Below are positions 9,956 to 21,964 of a DNA stretch of 64,000 nt, piece by piece; the stretch's first letter is position 1; the number at the start of each line of letters is the position of its first letter. Source of the stretch: Amborella trichopoda (Eukaryota > Streptophyta > Magnoliopsida > Amborellales > Amborellaceae); the NCBI RefSeq assembly GCF_000471905.2, contig NW_006499481.1, positions 200,286 to 264,285 on the forward strand, in the 5' to 3' direction. The notes beneath the pieces were generated by a model. It was given only the letters and a program-made list of their open reading frames with translations, ran no database searches and had not been told where the DNA came from. The translations under genes were made by a program, and so were the position numbers.

Positions 9956-12100
9956 TGTACCTCTATAGTTAAAAAAACAACGTTGAGGTAAAGATGCATA
10001 TGTAAATCTCTCATTAAAATATGGAAAGAATGTTGATTTATCTCTCTCTCAAATTTAGTTATCTCATAAAATGGGTTTGGATTGGTCTCTCTCTTGTGTA
10101 CTCACTGTCTCTCATATGCGCTCTCTTTCTCATTTAGCTATCCTAAAATAACTGTATATTATATGTCTCTTTCCTTAAAGTTGGGAATGGGTCCTATAAA
10201 GTAGTGACCTAGGATCACGTCCGTTTAAAACACGATTTTTTCAAAAAATATCAGAATTTTTAAAATCCGTTTAGAACCACAACTTTTCAAAAGATCTTCA
10301 AAAAAAGTAGGGCGTTTTTTATGGAACCGATGTAAACCCGCATTTTATCTTTTTTTTCAAAAAATCTTCTTCCTTATAACTTTATTTCTTCATTAATTAA
10401 GTATTATTAAATTATTATTTAAAGATAAGCAAATTAATAGTCAGAGTAAATTAAGAATCTTGATTTAAAGTAAAATTCTATAAAACGTTTCGCCAATAAT
10501 TTTCCTTAAAAATAGTTTACAAAAAATTACAAATAATATATCCCCTAAAAAACAAGATATAAGAACAATCGTATATCTCACAATAACAGGTAGAAATAGC
10601 AAACTAACCCAATGAAAAATGTTTTCTTTCTTTCTTTCTTTTCTTTAAACCCAGTGCATCCTTATAAAAGAGCATTTTGTGTGAGATTAAAATTTGCTTA
10701 AAGATTTTGTATGCTAAATATTTAAGCAACTAGGAATTCAACATTATATTTTAATTTTCTTAAACATTTTGTTGCTTTCTTTATATAAAGAGAAGTTTGA
10801 TTAATTGTATTTTTTTATTTTTTATTTCATTGGTGTATATAACTTTGCATTTTGGATGGACTACTATTTTACATATTTGGGTATGTATTTTGTTTTAGTT
10901 AATTGTAATCCTCTATTGAAGGTCTTTTTTGTGTTTTTTTTCTTCTTCAAACAATCATCATGTATCTTAGTTTACAGTTCTTGTTATCTACATATAGTTC
11001 TTGTGTTAAGTATTATTTATATGTCATTTTATGCTCCAAATAAATTTATGATATATTTCATGTTGTGACAACAGAGTAAGTACTGTCGTTGGACTTATTA
11101 AAAGTTTGGACAATAATTGTCAAGTATCACTCTATTGACACTAGATAAGGCTATAAAATTATTGTTCAAAGGCTTTAATGTATCTATACAATAATTGCAA
11201 ATCATAATCCTATATTATATCATCTTTGCATATCCGATTTTTTCACTCCGTTTTTTAGGCAAAGCCAAATTATCCATGACTTTATAACACCTCATTTTTT
11301 TGGCGATCTGTTTTATCGGATTTTTTCTACCGACTTTTTGAAATAAAATCGATTCATTACCGATATTTTGACTTGCCAACTTTTTATTATTCCCTAACTT
11401 ACTAACTATGCCCCCAGACTAGTGTCCTTGTGACAGAAATCTAAGGTCCTAGGCCTCTGGTATTGTTATGGCCTAAGGCCATAAACAGAGTGGTCCTAGG
11501 TCTAGGACCTCGGACTAGCATCATTGTTCAAGGGGAAAAAAAAAAGTAAAGTAAAAACCGCTCCAATATTTGTAATATCAGAGTCAGAGGCAAACTTGAA
11601 AAACTAAAAAAGACTATAGTGTGACTGACCTTCAGTGTAAGTTTTTAAGAAAAAATAGCTCTTTCTGTGTTTTCCTATTTGTTTTAGTGCACGTGAGTAA
11701 ATTATCCATTAAACAAAGCACAAAGGAAAGAAACAAGGGGAAGTATAAGGGAACAAGTAGTGGTTTTGCATGTATGCTTGTTTTTATGGCTTGGGACCTC
11801 CATTTTTAAAATTATTAAATTTTGTTATAAAATTTTATAATGTAGTTCATTAGTATTATTAAAGGGTTATGTTAGGATGTTCCTATTATATAATATTTAT
11901 AATTGTACTCAATAAATTTTGAATTTTTATATACACTTGTTTTGTAATACATTTTTTTTTGAGAAAATATCTCCATATCCCCGAGTTTTAGGTTTCGTAT
12001 ATTGATAAACCCAAAGTTTCAAAAGATATCTTCTAACATCTTGGCTACTTTAAACCTATTTTTTAACTTAAACAAATGTGAAAAAGACATGTTATTTCTA
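9956..12100. other. Intergenic, no gene seen
   Basis: Very AT-rich. Frames at 10805-11068 and 11621-11809 are low-complexity, Phe/Tyr-rich by composition, with no recognisable domain. Near 10620-10640 is a CTTT microsatellite. Around 11400-11520 a GC-richer block repeats gtcctaggtctaggacct-like palindromic strings. No RNA gene seen. Confidence 0.4.
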
Positions 12101-12458
12101 AACCCAATCATTTCTCTCTCTTCACTTATATACTCCAAACATCTAACTTTCTCTCTTTTCATGTGTCTCTTTCATTCTATCTCCTCCTGTGTTTCTCCAA
12201 ACACCTCTCTCTCTCTCCTCCCAATAACCTTTGACCTACATGAACCACTTCTTTCTCTAAAAGTTTGGGATGATGGCTTTTAGAAAAGGAAAAATATCTT
12301 ATTATCTTCTATTTTTAACTTCCATATCTCATGAAACCCAAAAATTAAAAATATTACTTGTAAGTAAAATGTCTCTATCTTTTTTATCTTACAACGCCCT
12401 AGACTCCTTTGACCGTAAATTTTTTACCAAAACAAACACTAAAATAACACCCTATTCA
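12101..12458. other. Pyrimidine-rich low-complexity stretch
   Basis: CT-rich DNA leading into the hairpin at 12459. The two overlapping frames (12002-12283 and 12270-12569) are Ser/Leu-rich because of the CT bias, without family resemblance, and I do not call them genes. Confidence 0.45.
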
Positions 12459-12760
12459 AACTCTATCTCCCTCTCTCTCTCTAAAACTCCATCTCTCTCT
12501 CTTCACTTCTTGGTGAGTTTACCAGCCAAAAGGTTTAGCTTGAGCTTGAACTCAAGCACACCTTCTTAAGTGTGAGAGAGAGATGGAGTTTGGGTTTTAG
12601 AAAGAGATGGAGTTTGAGTTTTAGGGAGAGAGATGGAGTTTTGAGAGAGAGAGAGAGAGAGAGACGATGATATGATAGAGAGATAGAGTTTGGGTTTTAG
12701 AGAGAAATGGAGTTTTGAGAGAGAGATGATGTTTTAGAGAGATAGAGAGAAATAGAGTCA
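12459..12760. repeat. CT/GA inverted repeat with GA-rich minisatellite
   Basis: The left arm (12459-12502) contains aaactctatctccctctct and aaaactccatctctctctct. The right side (12575 onward) contains their complement, agagagagagatggagtttg, repeated about five times with spacers such as ggttttagaaagagatgg. A loop of roughly 70 bases with accagccaaaagg lies between. The strand asymmetry flips from pyrimidine to purine at about 12570. The sequence could fold as a long hairpin if transcribed. Confidence 0.6.
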
Positions 12761-13236
12761 TTTAATAAGTTGTTAAGGTCAATAATATATAGTCAAAAGG
12801 GTTTAGTGGGATGGAAGATAGAAAATATAGTTTTTTTTTTTTTACAGGTAATATTTTCAATTCTTGGGTCTGATGAGATATAGAAGTTAAAAATAGGAAA
12901 TAATAGGATATTTTTCCTTTAGAAAATGCATGTCTTTTTAGATTTGTTTGGTCTAAAAAAACAAGTTTAAATTAGCTCAAGGGGTTAGAAGAAATAAAAT
13001 CTACAATTTTTATGCCTCAAGATATCTTTTAAAACCTTGGGTCTATTGTGAAATGAAACCTAAAAATATTAGGTATGAAGATATTTTTCCCTTTTTAGTA
13101 TAGGTATTGTTGGTCATTAAGAGGGTGTAACATCACTCCCATAGAGCATTAAAAGCCACTAATGTGTTCTATGTGTGAAATGTAATACTCCATGTAGACG
13201 ATATCACATCGTTTCTAATTAGTAAAAATAGGGATT

Positions 13237-13516
13237 GTACACAAAGAGTATTTATCTTTTGTACATGGAAGTCATAATTATTTTCACTCATCCGATGTCA
13301 AATTGGATAATTTGGGGTGAGTCAAGAAGTCCGAGAATTTGGTGTCTGTTCAATGACATTCTTACAACCGCCCATTTTGAAATTTAAAGGACAAAAATGA
13401 TTTTGAGCTCCATATACAACAGATAAATTATCTCTTTGTAGGCAATCCCTAAAAAATATCATCATTAAAAAAAAAAAAAAAAGATCCATGTACAAAACAA
13501 GAGTATATAACTGTTC
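13237..13516. repeat. Inverted-repeat element, second foldback type
   Basis: gtacacaaagagtatttatc with ttttgtacatgg (13237-13268) is the approximate reverse complement of ccatgtacaaaacaagagta tataactg (13485-13512). The 216 bp between contain no frame. A poly(A) run at 13468-13482 lies just inside the right arm. It is probably a small non-autonomous element. Confidence 0.45.
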
Positions 13517-13954
13517 AAAATTTGTTTATTACAATTATAAAATGCTCTATAGTATGAGGATCGTAACATAACCCTTTTTAAAATTAAAAAATTTTGCACT
13601 TTAAATTTTGGAATCGAGTTGATTAATATTTCAAAAGTAAAATATGGATCTTAATATTTAAAAAAATGAAATATGGATGTTGAATGTGAAACATTGAAAT
13701 TGGACGATCTAAAATTGGGATAATGGGACATTGTTTCTCCTAAAATTTGAGGTTGGTCCCCAGCTCGCTCAAGTTGCATCCCACATATTTAGATAACTGA
13801 AAGTATGCTTTCAGACGAGGTTTTCCCGTGAATAAATTATATGCCCCCGCAGGAGCACATAATCTTTTGGCTTCCCAAAACCCGGCCACAACTCAAGATG
13901 GGAAGGTTAATGAAATCGAGCAGTACCTTTTCTAACCCACTAACAAAAACAAAA
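13517..13954. other. Intergenic, no gene seen
   Basis: AT-rich without recognised genes or repeats, apart from a short phrase atatggatgttgaatgtgaa that occurs in two forms near 13640-13690. Confidence 0.35.
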
Positions 13955-14385
13955 ATTTTATATATGGATGAGGTTCTAAACCATTAAGACGCACCTAAAA
14001 AATTGACCAAAAGAGGCTGTTTGGATGCCTAAAAATCTTTAAATTGAATATGAAAATTAGAACAAATAGATTTCAAATATTGAAAATAGTGCATCTTATA
14101 ATGCACTTTTGGACCGTCAATTTTCAAGTGGTCAAAAATCTACTCAATCTGCATTAAATCTAAAATTTAAAATTTTACAATTAGATGTAAAAATGAATTT
14201 TGATGGTGTAACCAAGATTTGGAGTATGGAAATAACATCTTCCAATAGTATTTGATGGTGTAACCAAGAAATAACATCTTCCAATAGTATTTGATGGTGT
14301 AACCAAGATTTGGAGTATGGAAATAACATCTTCCAATAGTATTTGATGGTGAGCTTATTTTGATTGTTTAGGACCGCAAACGGAC
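13955..14385 (+). repeat. TIR element copy 6 with internal triplication
   Basis: A family copy opening tatatggatgaggttctaaa and closing ttttgattgtttaggaccgc. The core gaccgtcaattttcaagtgg and aaattttacaattag match the family. At 14200-14350 the segment ttgatggtgtaaccaagatt with aacatcttccaatagtattt is present three times; the middle unit lacks 13 bases (the piece holding tttggagtatgg). This is a private tandem expansion inside the element. Confidence 0.7.
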
Positions 14386-14745
14386 ACCTAATAACAATTA
14401 TAATAATAATACACCTTCATTGATTGATATTATTATTAATTGGAAAGACGGGTGGTAAATAGCGATGTGGAGGTCTGAAATATCTCCCCCTACTCGACTT
14501 ACAAATTATCCCGGTGCGTTTTCCTAATGTGTAATGATGGCCCAATTACTGCATTCCTTTGTTTTAAAATGGAATGGAGATATAAAGTTAGGGACCCGGA
14601 CCCTAATTACTTTTAGTTTTCTATCCGTGTTAATCTTCCCGTACCAAAGCAACAATAGGAGGACGAGTAACATATAGACTATTTCCCTTTTGTACACAAT
14701 TACTTATAGCCGAATTGAAGAATTTTGTTTTTTGAAATTAGAATA
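14386..14745. other. Intergenic, no gene seen
   Basis: Short AT-rich spacer between two TIR elements. It contains a small TAA/TAT-rich run near 14396-14435 and nothing coding. Confidence 0.35.
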
Positions 14746-15060
14746 AGGAAAAAGTTTATATAAGTTTACAACCTTAAAATACAGAATTATAAGTGCCATA
14801 TGTTTCAATATTGAAAAATCATCTAATCTAATTGATCACCTCGACATCATGATGTATGAATATGAACAAAAAAAAAAATTATGAGCCGTGTAGAAACAAT
14901 GCACGTTGCAACACATTATCTAGACCGTCAACTTTCAAGATTTTCATATAGTTATAGATTTTAATCATATTTGGATTTTAAAATTTGATAATTAAATAGA
15001 TTTTCAAAAAATATGAAGAATATTTTAGAGCGTAATTGGATTGTTTAGAGGGACATGGGG
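14746..15060 (+). repeat. TIR element (MITE-like) copy 7, internally shortened
   Basis: It opens aaggaaaaagtttatataag and ends tagagcgtaattggattgtt tagaggg. The core gaccgtcaactttcaagatt and aaaatttgataattaa is recognisable, but the right third is shorter than in other copies. It ends about 225 bp before the ABCG TATA box. Confidence 0.6.
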
Positions 15061-15284
15061 CGAGTTGGAGGATAAAAGAAGGTGTCGTTCCCCATCTCTC
15101 AATCAATTTAATTGTAATCGAAATGTAATGCCGTCCTTCGAGTCGTTCCGTGAGTCACAAAGGAAAGGGTCGAGTTGAAGCTGCTGGCAGTAATGAGGAC
15201 GAAATGAAATGGATGAATAAATGCGGCCACCAACACCCACCCCTTCTCATTAAGGAGGGTGAGGGCACACGTTCCGTTGTTGGG

Positions 15285-15291
15285 TATAATA
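15285..15291 (+). promoter_or_regulatory. Probable TATA box of the ABCG gene
   Basis: TATAATA (within gggtataatatacagcg) lies about 195 bp before the start codon. Transcription starting about 30 bp later would give a leader of roughly 165 bases that is rich in CT and ACC/CAA strings and has no upstream ATG between 15320 and 15481 that I can see. Assigned by position and sequence only. Confidence 0.45.
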
Positions 15292-15481
15292 TACAGCGAG
15301 GGGCGGCGTCTAGTCAGTTAGTTTAGCGGTGGTCTTCCTTGGACAGTTAGTAGCACCACTTCACACTAAAAGCGCGTGAGTGTGAGAGTGCGAATCACGT
15401 TGCTCTTCCTCCTCTGCTTCTCTAACAGCAACAACAACTACTACTAAACCACCACCCACCATAACACAACTCTCTCTCCGA

Positions 15482-18400
15482 ATGGCAAGCCGGCCAGCAC
15501 CAGAGCATGTGGTCATGGAGATCGAATCCTCCTCCTCCACCACCACCACCACCACCACCACCACCACCAGGCCTGCCCCTGGTCTCAGCCCTCTCAGCGA
15601 GAGCCTCTGGAAAGAGGCGGATGTTACCGGGGACATCTCTGCCAGGCTCACTTGGAAGGACCTCACCGTGACAGTGGCTCTTCCAAAAGGAGGAGGGTCT
15701 CACAAGGTGCTGGACGGCCTCACGGGGTATGCAGAGCCAGGCAGCCTCATGGCCCTCATGGGCCCTTCCGGCTCTGGCAAGTCCACCCTGCTCGATGCCC
15801 TCTCCGGTCGCCTGGCTTCCAACGCATTCCTGTCCGGCACTGTCCTGCTCAACGGCCGCAAGAGGAACCTCTCCTTCGGCACTGCTGTCTGTCTCCCTTC
15901 TCTACCTCTATCATCATCGTGCATATCCTCTCGTCTCCACTACACACACTGCTTCTCAGTTGAGTTCCTGCAACAATATACTCTAAACTAAAACCGCTCA
16001 CGGCTGTTTTTGTAGGCATATGTAACTCAGGATGACAATCTTATAGGCACACTGACGGTGAGGGAGACAATAATGTACTCAGCTCGCCTCCGACTCCCGA
16101 ACAGGATGCCCTGGTCGGATAAGCAGGCCCTCGTGGAGAGCACCATAATTGAGATGGGTCTCCAGGACTGCGCCAACACTGTGATCGGGAACTGGCATTT
16201 GCGTGGGATCAGCGGAGGAGAGAAGAGGAGAGTGAGCATAGCGCTTGAGATCCTCATGAGGCCTAGATTGCTCTTCCTTGATGAACCCACTAGCGGCCTC
16301 GACAGGTAACTGTAACTGCTACTGCTCCAACGATCCTTGGATTGGCTTCTCTCTCTCTCTCTCTCTCTCTTTCACACACGCATTATCTATAATGGTTTTG
16401 TTTGATTGATGGCAGTGCCTCAGCCTTCTTCGTCACCCAGACACTGCGCAGCTTGGCGAGGGATGGACGCACGGTGTTGACGTCCATTCACCAGCCCAGC
16501 AGTGAGGTCTTTGAGCTCTTTGATCGTCTCTGCTTGCTCTCTGGAGGCAAGACTCTTTACTTTGGGCAAGTCCCAGAAGCATGTGAGGTGAACCAGTTAC
16601 TCTTATCTCCCTCATATTGTTTTTGTTGTGGGTGAGTGACAAATTCCCCTTTAATGTTGTTTTTTGCTTTCAGTTTTTTGCACAAGCAGGGTTCCCTTGC
16701 CCATCTCTGAGAAACCCATCCGATCACTTCCTGAGGTGCATAAACTCTGATTTTGATAAGGTGAAGGCAACTCTCAAGGGATCCATGAAACTTAGGGTAT
16801 GTTACTTACATCAATCCCCATTATTTTTTCATCACTCTTGCCGGATGAATCCAGCAACATTGGCTGATCACCGTCTCTTACTTTCAGTTGGAAAGGTCAG
16901 ATGATCCTCTAGAGAAAATAACCACAATCGAGGCCATCAGGGTTTTGCTCGATCATTACAATTCTTCGCAACAGTATTATGGAACAAATCAGCGAGTGGA
17001 ACAGATATCAAAAGTCGTAAGTAGCAGTGCACTGCACCACACATGTTTTAGGACGGTTGCTTCCATTGCATCGGCCTTCTTTTGATGAAAAGAATAATTG
17101 GGGTTTTGAACTATACTTGCAGAAAGGGACTGTGTTGGAATCCGGAGGCAGCCAGGCTAGTTTTCTAAGGCAAACTGCCGTTTTGACAAAGCGATCATTC
17201 GTAAATATGTCGAGGGATTTTGGTTATTACTGGCTGAGACTTGTTATCTATATTGTAGTCACTATATGCATAGGAACCATCTACTTGAATGTGGGCACCA
17301 GTTACACTTCCATTCTGGTGAGCTTCTTTTCTTTTTCTAATCGCTCAAACCGACTGAAGGGTCCATTGCTTTCACCACTCCCAAAGTGTAGGCAATGGTA
17401 ATAACTTTACGTAATTTGTTTGCAACAGGCCAGAGGTGCATGTGCTTCTTTTGTTTTTGGCTTCGTGACCTTCATGTCAATTGGGGGATTCCCTTCTTTT
17501 GTTGAAGATATGAAGGTTTGAGACCTGACGCTTCTGTGTATGCTACTCGTCTTTCCATGAATTAGTTAACAAATGCATCTTAAAATTGCATCGGAATGGA
17601 ATGCTGCAGGTGTTTCAGAGAGAGAGGCTGAACGGACACTATGGGGTGGTTGCATTTGTCATAAGCAACACCCTCTCTGCAATGCCATTCCTGATCATGA
17701 TCACCTTCATATCCGGAACCATTTGCTACTTCATGGTCCGGCTTCATCCTGGTTTCATCCATTACGTCTTCTTTGTTATGTGTCTTTATGCTAGTGTCAC
17801 AGTGGTTGAAAGCTTGATGATGGCTATAGCAAGTGTGATACCCAATTTCCTTATGGGTATCATTATTGGAGCCGGAATACAGGTATCACAGAGCAAACTG
17901 GTTTTAATCTTGCACACTAGCAGTGACCTTTTTCTGTGCCAGAATTTATTGATAATCTTGTTACATAGAAGTTGGATTTCTTGTACAGATTGTGATGAGT
18001 TAGATGTTGTCCTATGAGGAGATTAATGGGAATGTTGTTTGAAATGTGGATCAGGGAATTTTTATGCTGGTCTCTGGTTACTTCAGGCTTCCAAATGACA
18101 TCCCAAAGCCATTCTGGAGATATCCCATGTCTTATATCAGTTTTCATTACTGGGCACTTCAGGTAGGTCTCTGCACTTGGGTAATCCATATTATTTATCA
18201 ATTGGGGGTGTTGTTTCGATGTTGAAATCGGTTACTTCAATTCCTAACAGGGCCAATATCAGAATGATCTGAGGGGTCTGTACTTTGACAATCAGTCGCC
18301 TGATCTCCCAAAGATCAGTGGGGAGTACATATTAGAGTATGTGTTTCAGATAAATGTGAATAGGTCCAAGTGGATCGATCTTAGTGTGCTCTTCAGCATG

Positions 18401-18607
18401 ATCATCATATACCGAATCATATTTTTCATTATGATAAAGATCAGTGAGGATGTGACTCCATGGGTCCGAGGGTTCATAGCAAGAAGGAGACTGCAGCAGA
18501 AGACCACCAAAGGCAATAGCACTACCACAGTGAATCCAGATCGTCTTTATCAGTCTCCATCTCTCAAGTCCTATGCAACCACCGCCCATCTAGGCCACGG
18601 GCAATAG
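15482..18607 (+). CDS. ABC transporter G family half-transporter, 712 aa, ten exons
   Basis: Exons: 15482-15886, 16016-16305, 16416-16587, 16674-16796, 16888-17016, 17123-17317, 17429-17515, 17610-17882, 18055-18162, 18251-18607. All introns are GT-AG and the frame stays open to TAG. The protein has the ABCG order: nucleotide-binding domain first, then six membrane helices. Walker [10 protein letters not shown] is at residues 94-102, the Q-loop Gln at about 140, signature ISGGE at 200-204, Walker B LLFLDE at 220-225 and the switch His in SIHQPSSE at 257. Membrane helices start near 408. It is full length for a half-size (WBC) transporter. [14 protein letters not shown] and the general match point to the Arabidopsis ABCG11/12/13/15 group, which dimerise at the plasma membrane and export cuticular wax or cutin precursors. 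The exact orthologue needs a tree. Odd points: a run of ten Thr at 20-29 coded by a CAC/ACC microsatellite, and a GC-rich first exon in AT-rich surroundings. Confidence 0.93.
15539..15568 (+). repeat. ACC microsatellite coding ten threonines
   Basis: An uninterrupted ACC trinucleotide repeat in exon 1 of the ABCG gene, just before the nucleotide-binding domain. It codes Thr 20-29, outside any conserved motif, so length changes of three bases would be tolerated. Likely polymorphic between individuals. Confidence 0.85.
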
Positions 18608-19002
18608 GAAAGAAACAACGACCCAAGGGGCAGTTTTCATGGAGAGAGAGGGTTTTCACCCTTCTGAAGGAAGGTGTTAATTGAATTACATACATGGTCA
18701 GAGTCATGGAGCCGAGCATTGGGGTGCCACCACACACTCTCTGCAATTACACCCCCCCATATATATATATAAACGTTTACATTGTTATATTGATTGATAT
18801 ATGGAAAGACATTGATATATACCCATCATTGAGAGGAGGCCAGCCAGCTGCCGCTGGCCTCTCCTACCATATTTGTCTATTTGTTTTGGCCCGTTTTTAA
18901 TGCGTAGGCCCAGTAAATGGACATGAAATGAACCACCACCTCCCCATTCATCACTTTTCTCATATTTACTGCTTGTGAGAGTGGAATACTTCCAAGTTTT
19001 TC

Positions 19003-19037
<35 letters not shown>

Positions 19038-19210
19038 GTGTGAAGAGTAGAAAAACTGCAAGCTTCATCTCTCTCTGTCTCTCATTATGTGGTTTGGCTT
19101 TGGGTGCTAAACTATCCCGACAGACTTTTCTTTCCTTTCCTTTTACCCCATCCTCTTCTCCCGCGCACAATCAACCATCGATTTATTATTTATTTATGGG
19201 TGCGGTTGGC
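18608..19210. other. ABCG 3-prime flank
   Basis: Holds the presumed 3-prime UTR. A TA run at 18762-18775, CT microsatellite at 19006-19034 and the short palindromic stretch ggccagccagctgccgctgg cc near 18838-18860 are visible. I see no clear AATAAA close to the stop, so the transcript end is not assigned. Confidence 0.4.
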
Positions 19211-19540
19211 ACAGGGATGCATCCGTAGCTGTAGAGGTAAGGTGCATCTTCAAATTTTATCATGATATATAATTTTGATTTAAACTGTTCTTAGGATTAT
19301 CTCAAAATCTATTTTTATATCTAATTATAAAATTGTGAATTTCAAAAATGATTTAAATCAAATAGATCTATAAACAAATGAAAATCTTGAAAATAGATGG
19401 TGTAGATAATATGTTGTAAAATGCACTATTTCCGAGACTTTAAAATCTTTTTATTTTTCATGGTCATATATCCCAGATGATCAATCAAATGGTTTTTCAA
19501 AAATTAAAACTACCTTTTCCGATATAAATTTTCTCTTTTA
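19211..19540 (-). repeat. TIR element copy 8, same subfamily as copy 4
   Basis: In reverse orientation it opens ggatgcatccgtagctgtag aggtaaggtgcatcttcaaa, which is the complement of the closing end of copy 4. Interior ctaattataaaattgtgaat and ttgaaaatagatggtgtaga also match copy 4 reversed. The other terminus ends at gatataaattttctc without the full inverted repeat, so it is truncated or diverged. Confidence 0.65.
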
Positions 19541-20687
19541 TTTATTGAACGAAAAAGACGTCTACCCCACCCCAAATCTAGATTCTAGACCAAGGTTTAA
19601 AAATATGGGGCCCAACCAGAAAATAGAATTGGATTGGTAGTCGGGCCAATAAAAAAATAGAGGACTAAAAAATTTAAAAATGTTAAGAAATAAAAATGGG
19701 ACGGACCGAGACCCAATATATTGGGAGAATCAGAGGAGTTCCTGACCTACTGGTTGGTTCTAGCTTTTTTAAAACGTTGCTCTAGACCAAGCAAAGCCGA
19801 CCGTGGATAAAATTTGTAAGATGAGAAGGAAGTGGCATGTAATAACACCATTTATGACCGAATGGAAGAGATGGGAGCATTCAAAATTCACGAATACTTT
19901 TGTGAAAAGTGGTAAGATTGGTGCCTTTTGTCCCTTACCCAGTAAAACACAAAGGAAAAAGCTCGCTCCCAAAATAACAAGGTCTTTCCGGCCTCTTTCC
20001 TTATCTTGGAAATTGCAATTAACTCTCTCCATCTAACTCTCCTTTCTTGGTGGTTTTATTTAGAGCGGGTGGGACCACATATGTGCACCCAATTGAAAGT
20101 GAGATGAGGATCCTTGATAAATTTGAATTGGAGAGAGATAGATATAGGTTCCCATGTAATGTAATGTAATGTAATCTCTTAGAGGTGATGGTGAGCGATG
20201 GACGGACCACGGTCACTCTTTCTTGTGTAGCTGAAAAGAATAGGGCAACCACTTCCCATGTTCTTCATTAAAAACCATACCCAACTAAATGTCACATGCT
20301 GCAATAAAGGAAAGGGCATGACTCCAATGCTTCCCCGCCCCACCAAATGTCTTTTCCACACACATCACATTTTCTTTTCTTCCCCCCTAAATTCATTTCT
20401 CCTTTGTTGGACATTTTCCCTTTCTTTTTCGTGGTTGCGTCTCTCTCTCGCTCTTCTTGTATCATTTCTTTATTTTCCTTCATATTTTCGTTTTTTTTCT
20501 TAAATTAACTCAATCGATCTCTTATGACAATGAATCTTTTCACAGACGCTCATGCCAGAAATAACTAATTTGTTTGCTCTTATACTTTCCCTACAACATA
20601 GAAGATCTATGCTTCCCCTACCATTCAACCATCCAAATTTGATTAAAAGAACCACTCACCGTTTCATCTTAGATATGACATCTCAAA
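19541..20687. other. Intergenic between convergent genes, no gene seen
   Basis: No recognisable coding sequence. A pentanucleotide microsatellite (taatg, four to five units) sits at about 20154-20174. CT-rich DNA covers 20430-20500. A degenerate GGYC-rich block lies at 19600-19760. Confidence 0.4.
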
Positions 20688-21086
20688 GTATTTTATTTTT
20701 ACTGTTTTTTATATAAATTGTATGAATATGAAATTTGATAGGTACCATCTACTCATTGAGACGCACCTATAAAAAAAATTTAAAAAATAAATTTTCAATA
20801 AAATATAATGATCAAAATACCCCTTGAATTTTTCAAGGGTATTTTGGCCATTTTATTTTATTGAAAATATGTTTTTTACATTTTTCTCTAGTACGAGTTT
20901 AATAGAAGATTGGAAATCCAAAATTTGGTATCAAAATAGTTTATAAAAAATAAATTAAAAAATAAAATAGTATAGAGACGTGATTTGTGATTGAGGCAAT
21001 CTTAGCCCCTCCATTCAGAATGGAGGCCTGGATAAAAGGAAATATATAAATTTTATGTTGTAAGAGAACCATAGAAAGCTTGCCCT
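20688..21086 (+). repeat. Dispersed repeat family B, copy 2
   Basis: Homologous to 8501-8902 in the same orientation over about 400 bp, from agtattttatttttactg to ccatagaaagcttgcccta. Divergence is moderate, with many small indels. No coding content. Confidence 0.65.
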
Positions 21087-21964
21087 ATACTTAAATTTGC
21101 TAAAAACATTACATTCTTCAGCAAAAAGAACAGCTGATAACATCTTATCTAAGAAGATGAATTAGACAGGGAAAATGCTACTTGGATCATCAAAATAATT
21201 GATCCCTTGACATACTCATAGGGCTTAAAGCATCCCACACTTCCTTGTAATGGATTCTTTTTAGATGATATCATATGCCCGTTTGTGCCATCTATCCCTT
21301 GCTAACCAACAAACCAAATGCTTCCATTAGTTTAAACCATCCCATTCTACAAAAGAGAGAAGTTTATGATGACAGCTTCATAAAATCACAAAGCAAAAAT
21401 ACAGACGCCTATAAGATACCCCTTGGGTTGAAGTAAGGGACGGCCGTATTCATAGCCAAAGTAGATGTAGAATTGGATGAAAACCATATGATACTTTCAA
21501 AGTACGTATGTTGCATTGCTTCTTTTAATATTTTCAAACAAACAAACAAACAAACAAAAAGAAATCAGAGTCCCGTTTAAACCTCTCATTAGTAACAAAT
21601 GGGAGGCTACTTTTACATCATCGACGACACAAGGATTTACCCCGAGGCCCTGGTTACAAAAATCTTACACAGCCCAAGGAAACTCCCAAGATGTCTACCT
21701 ACCCGCAGGGTTTGTTCTTATATTTCTCAAAGAGTCCGAGCAAAATCCCAATGCAATGTGCAGTGCCTCACAAGCACCTGCAAAATTTTGATCAAGAAAA
21801 TATCAGACATAACGTGTCTTGGGCAAGGAGCGGTGTGGAATTGCCTTGGCTGCTGATGGCTATACATAACAATTGACCCGCCTCGCTTCCTTGTTCTATC
21901 TGGTGTGGCCCCTCTCACTGAAAGAATCAATTAATAAATGATTGAAAGTGGAAGAAGACAAGAT
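21087..21964. other. Intergenic and presumed 3-prime UTR of the DUF707 gene
   Basis: The part near 21560-21964 is less AT-biased than its surroundings and probably includes the 3-prime UTR of the minus-strand gene. The overlapping frames here (21516-21930) are in conflict with each other and have no family resemblance. A CAAA microsatellite lies at 21536-21558. Confidence 0.35.

Noticed and set aside
12002..12569. Two overlapping + frames of 93 and 99 codons
   Set aside because: Their Ser/Leu-rich text comes from CT-rich low-complexity DNA and they end inside the hairpin.
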